A stretch of 64,000 nt of DNA from NCBI RefSeq assembly GCF_014672835.1, contig NZ_CP060244.1, positions 124,001-188,000 of the forward strand. Direction: 5' to 3'. The translations under genes were made by a program, and so were the position numbers. The stretch comes from Entomobacter blattae. GTDB lineage: Bacteria > Pseudomonadota > Alphaproteobacteria > Acetobacterales > Acetobacteraceae. A model generated the notes under the pieces. That model was not told the origin of the DNA and did not search any database. It saw only the letters and a program-made list of their open reading frames with translations. This document shows, piece by piece, positions 28,965 to 36,242 of the stretch (position 1 is the first letter of the stretch; each line of letters starts with the position of its first letter).

Positions 28965-29299
28965 CAAAATCTTACACCCGCCCTAAAAAAGGTAATGACA
29001 CCTTCATCCTTTAATCCACTCCGGGCAATAGAGCGGGTTACAGCTACATCCCAAAACAGGTTACCCATCGTTTTACGTATCCCTATACCTGTTCCTGCAA
29101 TTTGTCCTCCTTTTAACTGTGCGGGTGTATTGTTGGAATCATGAGTGGTTCTGATTAAACCACCATCAAGCAAGGCATATACTTCCACACCTTTGAGAAA
29201 ATGCTCGCATAACCCCTCATATCGCCCACATTGCATGCCAGATGTCGGCAGGGTATAAGAAAAATCATTGCGTATGTAGATACCGTTATTACCCAGCAA
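28964..29299 (-). CDS. cdiB: TpsB/CdiB outer-membrane transporter, C-terminal part (out of frame)
   Basis: A 111-aa frame that completes the beta-barrel: LGNNGIYIRNDFSYTLP, ...QIAGTGIGIRKTMGNLFWDVAVTRSI, ending with FFRAGVRF. A terminal aromatic (Phe) is the normal outer-membrane insertion signal. It is joined to the N-terminal part only if one base is added to the T8 tract (coding strand) at 29310-29317. It has no plausible start of its own, so on its own it is not made. Confidence 0.83.
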   Translation of the reverse strand: MLGNNGIYIRNDFSYTLPTSGMQCGRYEGLCEHFLKGVEVYALLDGGLIRTTHDSNNTPAQLKGGQIAGTGIGIRKTMGNLFWDVAVTRSIARSGLKDEGVITFFRAGVRF

Positions 29300-29307
29300 A
29301 AGATGGC

Positions 29308-30732
29308 TTAAAAAAAACCCCTTACCGTATAGGGCCCACCTACCTGCAGCTGATTGGAGGTATACTGGTTCTTGGTACTATATTCCCCATGAACCGATGT
29401 GTGCCAAACGATGTCATCATCTAACGGCTGATAGCCATCTATATCAAGAGAAGGTTTAACATAGCGTGAATGAGGATCTTGTGGCCCGGGATCAGAGAAA
29501 CTACGGCTGGTTCCCAACCCTCCAAGACCAAAACGCATACCAAGTGTGATATACCAAACGCCACCGCCAAATCCGTTAAGAGATTCACTGACTTGGGAAA
29601 CAATGGAAGCCTGACGTGCGCTTTGGGTTTCAATACGCGTCTGATTAAGGTATGATGCAAACGACTTTAACTCATAAGATGTTTGGAATGTTGTCACTCC
29701 AATATCGTTACGTAACAGCACATAGGAAGCTCCCACCCTAAAATCCTTGCGCTTACCGTAAAGCTGAAAAGTCTCCCCCTGGCTGTTAAGCTGGTAGGCA
29801 TCATCAGCCATCCACCACCCACCAAAAAAAGTCGCATATCCATACGGAATCGAACCATTAGCCGACAGATAGCTGGTACGCCTCATACCCGCATTCCCTA
29901 CCAGGGAGTGATCATATTCAACAGACCACATATCCAGAAGACCCAGGGCATCCTGGGCTGTCAGTAATGCATGCCCAATCTCCCGGCCAGTCTCGTATTG
30001 GCCGTTATTATCAGCCCAGATCTGGCCGTGAAGAACACCAGGATCTGGAACATTCACATCAACAATGGAAGTTCCTGGAGTAGGGCCTGGGGCAATCTGC
30101 ATCTGTGACTGCCAGTTGGGGAGGCGATTCATCTGCTCCAGTCCCTGCTCCAAATCATGCAGATCCAGCACTTCACCTTGCAGGCCTGGAAAGGCCATCT
30201 CCTCATGCAGATCAGCATCGACCCCTTTAAAGGAAAAGGAGGCAATCCTGCCTTCCACAACAATCACTTTCAGAACACCACCAGATAAATTCTGCTGTGG
30301 CAGATAGGCACGTGACGTAACATAACCATGGGCAATATAGGCCCCATTCAAATCATCAATTACCTTGTTTAAATCTGAAACTGTAAGACATTGATGTACA
30401 TGATGGGAGGTAATCCGTTGCAACTCATCCTCTGGCAGGTTGTGAGCTCCATCAACAATAATATTCGAAATGCTTACACATCGGCTGGATCCATTTACAG
30501 TCTTGTCTTTAGCCTTGATCTGCGTATTACTGTTGGGCGGAGCCAGACGTTGCAACTCCTCCTTGCGCTGCTGAAAGCGCTGAAACTGATCTTGTGAAGA
30601 CCCAGGACCTGCCGGCAAAAAACCACCTGACGGCATCACAGGTTCAGTAGAAAGCGGTAAACCCTGTGCCTGTGCCCGCACACACACCAAACCAAAAATA
30701 CCCGCACTTATTATTGTTATTATAGGTCTCAT
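29308..30732 (-). CDS. cdiB: TpsB/CdiB/ShlB-type two-partner secretion transporter, N-terminal part
   Basis: A 474-aa frame: signal peptide (MRPIITIISAGIFGLVCVRAQA), a Gln-rich plug helix and linker (RFQQRKEELQRL), POTRA1 (SNIIVDGAHNL...), POTRA2 (LKVIVVEGRIASFSFKG) and most of a 16-strand barrel. It stops as VRGFF, immediately after the conserved VRG(Y/F) motif of loop L6 that plugs the pore. The barrel's last strands lie in another frame (28964-29299). Intact homologues are about 560-590 aa, as would be the joined product (about 590). It would secrete the adjacent CdiA. It is the first gene of the operon; the promoter is in the AT-rich spacer at 30733-31077. Confidence 0.88.
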   Translation of the reverse strand: MRPIITIISAGIFGLVCVRAQAQGLPLSTEPVMPSGGFLPAGPGSSQDQFQRFQQRKEELQRLAPPNSNTQIKAKDKTVNGSSRCVSISNIIVDGAHNLPEDELQRITSHHVHQCLTVSDLNKVIDDLNGAYIAHGYVTSRAYLPQQNLSGGVLKVIVVEGRIASFSFKGVDADLHEEMAFPGLQGEVLDLHDLEQGLEQMNRLPNWQSQMQIAPGPTPGTSIVDVNVPDPGVLHGQIWADNNGQYETGREIGHALLTAQDALGLLDMWSVEYDHSLVGNAGMRRTSYLSANGSIPYGYATFFGGWWMADDAYQLNSQGETFQLYGKRKDFRVGASYVLLRNDIGVTTFQTSYELKSFASYLNQTRIETQSARQASIVSQVSESLNGFGGGVWYITLGMRFGLGGLGTSRSFSDPGPQDPHSRYVKPSLDIDGYQPLDDDIVWHTSVHGEYSTKNQYTSNQLQVGGPYTVRGFF

Positions 30733-31077
30733 GATAAGGTGGCTTATAATCCAAACCTTATCCTATCAAAGACGTAACTATTCAGGTAAGTTAAATAAAC
30801 CTTAATCGTTACATAAAGAACACAGATGAACAAAACATGAATACAATATATCTCAATGGGTTATATAAAATAGCTCACAACTTTAATTAAGACCAAACAT
30901 CACCCAAAATACTGCTGCTGCTCTTAGCCCACACAATGTCATTAATACAAATCAATTAAATAATATCATTCGGATATAATCACCCAATTCGAAAACACAC
31001 AGACATCACCTAAAATTAAAACACTTTGCCCAACAAGACTGGCACAAGGCGATATGTATTATTCTCTGATCCCATAT
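30733..31077. other. AT-rich spacer carrying the presumed cdiB promoter
   Basis: About 345 bp without a gene. It lies between the start of the transporter gene and a decayed antitoxin gene. No clear box pair or operator was identified. Short A/T runs are present. The stretch near 31035-31070 on the minus strand may hold a scrap of a GNAT toxin (see the antitoxin remnant). Confidence 0.4.
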
Positions 31078-31258
31078 CTACCGGTTTATTGTCTCTTCTG
31101 TCATCGCCCATGACGCTTCAATCATAAAGTCAGAGCGGGTTTTACCGTTGACACGTGCTACTTGGTCAATCAGATTCATGCAAATCCTCACGGACCCGCA
31201 AGTTCATGGCACGTGTGGCTGGCTGTGGTGGTGTCTCCTTGATTGTCGGTGTTGCCAT
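31078..31258 (-). pseudogene. DUF1778/TacA-type antitoxin, frameshifted
   Basis: From an ATG at 31258 the minus strand reads MATPTIKETPPQPATRAMNLRVREDLHE, then, after a one-base shift, LIDQVARVNGKTRSDFMIEASWAMTEETINR and a stop at 31078. This is the ribbon-helix-helix DUF1778 pattern of antitoxins paired with GNAT acetyltransferase toxins (TacAT type). The partner toxin is missing: just downstream only a scrap reading YRLVPVLLGK resembles an internal toxin segment. It is cut on the other side by an IS6 fragment. No function is expected. Confidence 0.68.
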
Positions 31259-31420
31259 AACAGATCTTCTACCTGACGATAACTCAGCGGATAACGCACA
31301 TAATACATCACCGCCAATCGCATTATCTCAGCCGATGTCTTGCTAATATTTAATGGGATCTTTTACTTGCATTCCTTACAAATATCACTAAATCTCAATT
31401 GAGAAAAATTAGTCTGACAA
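31259..31420 (-). mobile_element. IS6-family right-end fragment (left border of the high-GC island)
   Basis: The stretch matches 13381-13537 of the complete IS: AACAGATCTTC...CTCAGCGGATAACG..., then CTTACAAATATCAC and the terminal TTAGTCTGACAA ending at 31420. Only about 160 bp of the element remain. The terminal repeat lies 4 bp from the stop codon of the hydrolase gene, so the island joins directly to the IS end. Confidence 0.78.
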
Positions 31421-31423
31421 AAC

Positions 31424-32260
31424 TCATTCCTTTATAAAAGCGAGCAGATCAACGTTAATCACATCGGCATTGATGGTGAGCATCCCGTGCGAGAAGCCGG
31501 AATAGATAATCAATTTGCTGTTTTGCAGCAACTTATCTTGCATGATCGCTGCCGCCTTGTAGGGGACCACTTGGTCATCATCACCCTGCATCACGAGGGT
31601 CGGAACGGTGATCGCCTTCAAGTCTTCCGTCTGGTCGATTTCGGAAAACGCTTTGATGCCTTCATAATGCGCCTTGGCGCTTCCCATCATGCCCTGTCGC
31701 CACCAATTCTCAATAACGCCCTGCGAGGGTTCGGCTCCCGGACGATTATATCCATAGAAAGGACCGGTGGGCACATCAAGGAAGAATTGCGCGCGATTGG
31801 CGGCAAGCGCCGTGCGGAAGCCGTCGAATACCTCGATAGGCGTTCCGTCAGGATTACTGTCAGTTTTGACCATCAGCGGCGGCACCGCGCTGACCAGCAC
31901 CACTTTCGCGACGCGGCCCTGCGGCTGCCCATATTGCGCAACATAGCGTGCGACCTGTCCGCCGCCGGTCGAATGGCCGATGTGGATCGCGTTGCGAAGA
32001 TCGAGGTGCTCGGCAACCGCTGATGCATCGGCAGCATAGTGGTCCATGTCGTGGCCTTCACTGACTTGGCTTGAGCGCCCATGCCCGCGCCGGTCGTGGG
32101 CAACAACGCGAAAACCTTCCTTCAAGAAGAACAGCATCTGGTTATCCCAGTCGTCGGCGCTAAGTGGCCAACCATGATGGAAGTGAATCGGCTGCGCGTC
32201 CTTCGGCCCCCAATCCTTGTAAAATATTTCGGTACCGTCTTTCGTTTTAACAAAAGTCAT
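31424..32260 (-). CDS. Alpha/beta hydrolase, cofactor-free haloperoxidase/arylesterase type
   Basis: A 278-aa protein of the non-haem chloroperoxidase/esterase group. Seen: HHGWPLSADDWDNQ oxyanion region, nucleophile Ser97 in GHSTGGGQ, Asp in MQGDDDQVVP and His in GFSHGM. The enzyme class hydrolyses esters and can perform perhydrolysis with peroxide. The ATG at 32260 has an AGGAG ribosome site and overlaps the stop of the small gene upstream (ATGA), so they are coupled. Codon use and GC are higher than in the host genes. A MerR-type promoter at 32550-32580 reads towards this pair. The substrate is unknown. Confidence 0.88.
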   Translation of the reverse strand: MTFVKTKDGTEIFYKDWGPKDAQPIHFHHGWPLSADDWDNQMLFFLKEGFRVVAHDRRGHGRSSQVSEGHDMDHYAADASAVAEHLDLRNAIHIGHSTGGGQVARYVAQYGQPQGRVAKVVLVSAVPPLMVKTDSNPDGTPIEVFDGFRTALAANRAQFFLDVPTGPFYGYNRPGAEPSQGVIENWWRQGMMGSAKAHYEGIKAFSEIDQTEDLKAITVPTLVMQGDDDQVVPYKAAAIMQDKLLQNSKLIIYSGFSHGMLTINADVINVDLLAFIKE

Positions 32261-32472
32261 GGTGATTTCTCCTTTATTGTTTGAGGTAATCTGGCGATGC
32301 AATCCTTATATGGTAGGTAAAGTCTGCAACGGACGAAGTCGATATTTCCAGCCGCCGGGTCTTTCGCTACTTCGTCAAGATTGGGATTGGAACGGAAGCG
32401 GTCATAGTAGCCGCCCTTCGGCACCATAACCTTGTGTCCCGCGAATTCGACTTCCGTTAATTCATTAGCCAC
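32257..32472 (-). CDS. Small protein coupled to the hydrolase gene; family not recognised
   Basis: A 71-aa frame starting MANELTEVEFAGHKVMVPKGGYYDRFRSNPNLDE and ending with a 4-bp overlap into the hydrolase start. It has no membrane segment or signal peptide. Composition fits the GC-rich island, and it lies right behind a MerR-type promoter. The C-terminal 20 residues look less conserved in character and may arise from a deletion that shortened a longer gene. I cannot assign a function. Confidence 0.5.
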   Translation of the reverse strand: MANELTEVEFAGHKVMVPKGGYYDRFRSNPNLDEVAKDPAAGNIDFVRCRLYLPYKDCIARLPQTIKEKSP

Positions 32473-32549
32473 GACTTATAACTTTCTTCAATGAATCTAC
32501 CCGATGGACGGCTCACGGATAAGCCGCTAAAATAGTAAGTCCATTTTAA

Positions 32550-32580
32550 TCATAACATTGAAGTTAGGTTTAAGGTCAAG
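32550..32580 (-). promoter_or_regulatory. MerR-type promoter (19-bp spacer) of the hydrolase operon
   Basis: On the minus strand TTGACC (32580-32575) and TATGAT (32555-32550) are separated by exactly 19 bp, the elongated spacing that MerR-family activators correct by DNA distortion. The spacer contains TTAAACCTAACTTCAA, related to the spacers of the two other sites in the island. It lies 78 bp upstream of the small gene. Confidence 0.68.
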
Positions 32581-32697
32581 CATTAAACCCGGCCTCGGTC
32601 TAGCAGGCTCTGGCGCGCTCCTGCTCACCGCCCCATGAGGCTTCAGCGGCGAAGAATTATTAGCGACAATTCTAACAATCCGGGCATGTTAAACCGC

Positions 32698-33111
32698 CTA
32701 CCTGTCCTCATCATCAAGCAAGCGCGACAAGACACGCCGTGCATTTGTCGCGCAGTCAATATCGTTGGGTCGTGCTTCAATCTCATTGATCACAAAGACA
32801 AGTTGCGCCCTGTTTTGCTTCAACCGCGTTTCGAGTAAGGAAATGTCCGCAACCTTGCGCCGAAGGGTGTCGAGCAACGCGTCATGGTCCCACTGCTCTT
32901 GTTTATTGGGTAGCAGTGCGCGTATCTCCTCCAGACCGAATCCGGCAGATTGGGCCATCGCAATAAGCTGAAGGATGATAACAGCTTCACGGGGATAATC
33001 CCGATAGCCGTTCGACCGACGATCCACTGCCATTAGCAGCCCTATTTTTTCGTAAAAGCGAATACGCGACTGCGAGAGGCCGGTCCGGTCCGCCAATTCC
33101 CCAATTCTCAA
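32698..33111 (-). CDS. MerR-family transcriptional regulator
   Basis: A 137-aa protein with an N-terminal winged helix-turn-helix (MRIGELADRTGLSQSRIRFYEKIGLL...RSNGYRDYP) and a long C-terminal dimerisation helix (about 80-118). The tail has a single Cys in NDIDCATNARR, so the clustered-Cys metal sites of CueR/ZntR types are not evident; the family also includes redox and small-molecule sensors. It is divergent from the oxidoreductase gene, and the shared 86-bp gap contains a MerR-type promoter. It probably controls both flanking transcription units and itself. Confidence 0.9.
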   Translation of the reverse strand: MRIGELADRTGLSQSRIRFYEKIGLLMAVDRRSNGYRDYPREAVIILQLIAMAQSAGFGLEEIRALLPNKQEQWDHDALLDTLRRKVADISLLETRLKQNRAQLVFVINEIEARPNDIDCATNARRVLSRLLDDEDR

Positions 33112-33136
33112 ATCTGCGCTCCATCAAAACTACCTA

Positions 33137-33167
33137 TTGACCTTTAACTTAACTCAAAGGTTAAACT
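33137..33167 (+). promoter_or_regulatory. MerR-type promoter of the flavin oxidoreductase gene
   Basis: TTGACC (33137-33142) and TAAACT (33162-33167) are spaced by 19 bp. The spacer holds an inverted repeat ACCTTT...AAAGGT. This is the canonical MerR operator layout in a divergent merR/target gap. It lies 31 bp upstream of the ATG at 33198. Confidence 0.78.
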
Positions 33168-33197
33168 GATGCCAAGCTGAATTTTCAGGAGTCGATT

Positions 33198-34451
33198 ATG
33201 TCTGTCTTTTCACCCCTCACGCTGCCCAATGGCGCGATTATCCCGAACCGCATCGCAAAAGCCGCGATGGAGGAGAACATGGCTGACGCCGACCATGCGC
33301 CATCGGCGAAGCTAATCCGACTATATCGGGCATGGGGTCAGGGTGGTGCGGGCCTGATTATCACCGGCAATGTGATGGTCGATGCACGCGCGATGACAGG
33401 GCCTGCCGGTGTCGTGCTGGAAGACGATCGGTATCTCGATCGCTTCCGCGCTTTGGCCGATGCCGGTCGTGCAAATGGCGCGCAGGTCTGGATGCAGATC
33501 AATCATCCCGGCCGCCAAATGCCTGCGGCGCTTGGGCAAGAAACAGTTGCGCCGTCTGCAATTGCACTCGACCTCGGCGCGCAATCAAAGATATTTCCCA
33601 TGCCGCGCGCGATGACCGCAACTGATATTGCCGATGTGCAGCGTCGCTTTGCGACCACAGCACAATTGGCGGAGCACTCCGGCTTCACCGGGATCGAAAT
33701 CCACGCCGCGCATGGTTATCTGCTCAGCCAGTTCCTTTCGCCATTGGCCAATCATAGGACCGACCAATGGGGCGGCAGCTTAGAGAATCGCGCGCGGCTG
33801 CTGGTCGAAATCGCGCGCGACATTCGCACGACGGTTTCTCCCTCTTTTGCAGTGTCAGTAAAACTCAACTCGGCCGATTTCCAGCGTGGTGGCTTCTCGC
33901 CTGAGGATGCGCGGAGCGTGATCACGATGCTCACACCACTTGGGATCGACCTCGTTGAACTATCCGGCGGCAGTTACGAGGCACCAGCGATGATGGGTGC
34001 ATCTCGCGACGAGCGCACGCTCGCCCGTGAGGCATATTTCCTCGAATTCGCGCGTGAATTCGAGGAAGTCGCAGCAATGCCGCTGATGGTCACTGGCGGC
34101 ATCCGTCGACGCGTGGTGGCAGAGCAGGTCGTAGATAGCGGCGTCGAGATGGCAGGTATCGCAACCGCGATCGCGATCCGACCGGACCTGCCGAACCACT
34201 GGCGGAAGGGTGGCGATGATGCGCCGGCATTGAAGCCAATTACTTGGAAGAATAAGCAGCTTGCCTCATCGGCGCATATGTCGGCGGTGCGATACCAGCT
34301 TGAGCGGCTGAGCCTGGGACGGAGCACCGCGCCGAACGTGTCGCCGCTGTGGGCGCTTGTCACCGCGCAGTTGAAGTCGAAGCGCCAAGCAAAGCGCTAT
34401 CGCAGCTGGATCGCCCAACGCAGGGTGCCAGTGAATGTAATAGCCACTTGA
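33198..34451 (+). CDS. NADH:flavin oxidoreductase, old yellow enzyme family
   Basis: A 417-aa FMN-dependent TIM-barrel oxidoreductase. It starts FSPLTLPNGAIIPNRIAKAAM; it contains the substrate-binding HAAHGYLLSQFLSP (His-Ala-Ala-His), the WGGSLENRARLL segment and the FMN-phosphate region PLMVTGGIR. Old yellow enzymes reduce activated C=C bonds of enones, nitro compounds or quinones with NAD(P)H. The last 70 residues are a basic tail beyond the barrel. The GC-rich codon use is unlike the surrounding genes. It is probably induced by the divergent MerR regulator. The natural substrate is unknown. Confidence 0.9.
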   Translation: MSVFSPLTLPNGAIIPNRIAKAAMEENMADADHAPSAKLIRLYRAWGQGGAGLIITGNVMVDARAMTGPAGVVLEDDRYLDRFRALADAGRANGAQVWMQINHPGRQMPAALGQETVAPSAIALDLGAQSKIFPMPRAMTATDIADVQRRFATTAQLAEHSGFTGIEIHAAHGYLLSQFLSPLANHRTDQWGGSLENRARLLVEIARDIRTTVSPSFAVSVKLNSADFQRGGFSPEDARSVITMLTPLGIDLVELSGGSYEAPAMMGASRDERTLAREAYFLEFAREFEEVAAMPLMVTGGIRRRVVAEQVVDSGVEMAGIATAIAIRPDLPNHWRKGGDDAPALKPITWKNKQLASSAHMSAVRYQLERLSLGRSTAPNVSPLWALVTAQLKSKRQAKRYRSWIAQRRVPVNVIAT

Positions 34452-34478
34452 CCTTAAACCCAGGTTTAAATTTATAAT
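34448..34478 (+). promoter_or_regulatory. Third MerR-type promoter, now without a target gene
   Basis: TTGACC (34448-34453) and a perfect TATAAT (34473-34478) are again 19 bp apart. The spacer contains the palindrome TTAAACC-CA-GGTTTAA. It overlaps the oxidoreductase stop codon and reads rightwards, but the IS6 end at 34528 follows after 50 bp with no gene between. The original target was probably removed by the IS. Confidence 0.68.
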
Positions 34479-34527
34479 TGTGCCATATTAAAAGTCACAC
34501 AATCCGTAGAAACCTACTCCGAGGATG

Positions 34528-35000
34528 TTGTCATATTATCTGCGACCGGTCTCAGCTAGAGCAAAAATCGTGAGACTTTATCCAACAGAAAGGCTCATCC
34601 ATTCAGCCAATGCTGCAGATCGTCTCACCTTATATGTGGCTCGTCCTATTAAATGCCTCTCGTGATTGAAAAAGTTATACACCTGATCCTGAATACTCAC
34701 AAATTCCTGTAACCATCTCACACGCCGAAAATGCTGCTTCATACAGTCACGTCGGCGAAATGGTAGATGAAAGTTCCCACCCTTGTCGTTCAGGTAACAT
34801 CTACTTCTATAGAAATCTGGTGGCTATCTTCCTGTCTCTTTCTGCGAATAGAGTGTGCAAGCTTCTTGCCGAAAACTCCTACCCAATAACGCACCGTCTC
34901 GTGGCAAACATCACTCCCTTGTTCCCACAACAAATCTTCTACCTGGTGGTAACTCAGCGGGTAACGAATATAATACATCACCGCTAATCGTATAATCCCA
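34528..35000 (-). mobile_element. IS6-family copy with internal deletion and truncated right end
   Basis: The left end (TTGTCATATTATC, then GTGAGACTTTATCC) corresponds to 12745 onwards of the complete element. Alignment fails between about 34800 and 34820, where some 230 bp holding the first two catalytic Asp codons are missing. It resumes at CTCTTTCTGCGAATAG and breaks at about 35000, losing the last 110 bp. The N-terminal transposase frame MYYIRYPLSYHQVEDLLWEQG survives, without the nonsense codon seen in the other copy. It is not functional. Confidence 0.75.
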
Positions 35001-35225
35001 GCCCGCATTCAAAGCAATCCGGTTATCAGCTAACACATAGGCACGCTTCTGGGCATCATCCAGATGATCAATACATAAACACGGCACCTGCGTCATGCCC
35101 AACTGTCTGGCTGCTTCTACCCGGCCATGGCCCTGCAAAGATATTCTGCCTGTTATCAATCAGAACAGGGTTGGTAAAGCCAAAACTCTCAATGCTACGT
35201 GCAATCTGTTTAAGCTGCTTTTTTG
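35001..35225 (-). pseudogene. ParB/sulfiredoxin-like nuclease domain fragment (phage methylase type)
   Basis: The minus strand reads KQLKQIARSIESFGFTNPVLIDNRQNIFAG, then, after an extra base near 35130, HGRVEAARQLGMTQVPCLCIDHLDDAQKRAYVLADNRIALNAGW. The GHGR and ADNR segments are typical of ParB-like domains found at the N-terminus of phage or plasmid DNA methyltransferases. The rest of the gene was lost at the IS6 junction. It is evidence of a former phage- or plasmid-derived gene. Confidence 0.7.
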
Positions 35226-35743
35226 AGTGCGTGCGCGCATTCCTCTTTCACGGACGAAGATCACTTATGGAGAGAGTGTGTATCTGCTGTGAAAGAGAAG
35301 ACAATGCAGGTGAAAGTGTGACAAAGAGCGTAGGAGTAGATGGGAGGGGGAGGGTTGAGAATGATGGGGAAGACATACCAATTCCTTTACGATAAGGGTT
35401 TTACAGTAATTACGCCTTAAACTGCACGCCAATCATTTTTATCATCTCATTCCATCATCTGTTTTTTATATAATAGGCAGCTTTACGGACAGTTTTACAG
35501 GAAGATTTTGTGCCTTCTTGTGCACAAAAGCTTATTGATGTTTTCCCTTATACCACAACTAGAACGTAATGTGAACATTAATTGAATACGTTCAATTAAA
35601 TACACACATAAACTCACCCTGATTTTCTCTCCTTTCCTTGCACAATCAACTGGACTATCTCGCTCCTTCGAGCAAATCTCTCAGTGCTGGGACGCTATAC
35701 AAACCCTGCAAGTCGCGTCGCACTGTCAAGCTGGGAAGAGAAC
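35226..35743. other. Gene-free spacer upstream of the DUF2924 gene
   Basis: About 520 bp without a convincing gene. It contains a strong palindrome at 35578-35599: 9-bp arms TTAATTGAA and TTCAATTAA around TACG. This could be an operator for the downstream DUF2924/recombinase unit. A GGAGAGAGTG at about 35265 matches ten bases of the tRNA-Ser acceptor region but is too short to call an attachment site. Confidence 0.45.
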
Positions 35744-36187
35744 ATGAGAAAAGCAGACATAGAACCTGATCAAACAGCTCATTCGGATAAAGACCGCACA
35801 GAACTTTGTACCCTTTGGACACTCTATCTGCGCAGGTCTGTTCCTTCCACCATCAGCACAGATCTGCTCAGGCGCATAATCACTTATGAAGAACAGGCCA
35901 AAACTCAGGGAGGATTAGGCAGAAAGGAGCAAAAGGCACTCCTTGGTCAGCATGTTACACATAAAGGTAGAAGGACATCTCCTGCCCTCAAGCCTGGCAG
36001 CAGGCTGATGCGTGAGTGGCAAGGTGTGGTTCATCATGTTGATATCACCGAAGGAGGCTGTCTCTATCAGGGTGCATCCTATCCGTCCCTCTCTGCTGTT
36101 GCCCAGACCATCACGGGGCCCACTGGTCAGGGCCCAGATTCTTTCGGCTGGTTGAAAGCAGGCAAAAGGAACAAAGTAAAAATATAA
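35744..36187 (+). CDS. DUF2924 domain protein
   Basis: A 147-aa basic protein. The central ELCTLWTLYLRRSVPSTISTDLLRRIITYEEQ and the C-terminal LKPGSRLMREWQGVVHHVDITEGGCLYQGASYPSLSAVAQTITGPTGQGPDSFGWL are the DUF2924 signature. The ATG at 35744 has a GGAAGAG ribosome site; a GTG 20 codons upstream is in frame but lacks one. DUF2924 genes regularly lie next to large serine recombinases in alphaproteobacterial integrative elements, as here; their function is not established. Confidence 0.82.
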   Translation: MRKADIEPDQTAHSDKDRTELCTLWTLYLRRSVPSTISTDLLRRIITYEEQAKTQGGLGRKEQKALLGQHVTHKGRRTSPALKPGSRLMREWQGVVHHVDITEGGCLYQGASYPSLSAVAQTITGPTGQGPDSFGWLKAGKRNKVKI

Positions 36188-36242
36188 AAGTAAACACAAA
36201 AACAAAAGAGGAGAAAAATGAGAAAGAAAAGGTCATATCATC

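Larger units (their letters stand above)
31259..35000. mobile_element. IS6-bounded pseudo-compound transposon with high-GC cargo
   Basis: The cargo (31421-34527) has GC-rich codons unlike both flanks and carries a hydrolase, a small gene, a MerR regulator and an old-yellow-enzyme homologue. Its left border is an IS6 right end and its right border an IS6 left end, both in the same orientation. Direct IS6-family copies are known to move intervening DNA by replicative cointegration, as with IS26. Both copies are now truncated, so the unit is probably fixed. Confidence 0.65.

Noticed and set aside
33321-33767. Antisense frames in the old-yellow-enzyme gene
   Set aside because: High GC of the island leaves long open frames on both strands; only the sense frame has the FMN-enzyme motifs.
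35264-35275. Attachment-site duplicate of the tRNA-Ser 3' end
   Set aside because: Only GGAGAGAGTG (10 bp) is shared with the tRNA; the similarity stops at once on both sides, so chance is likely.
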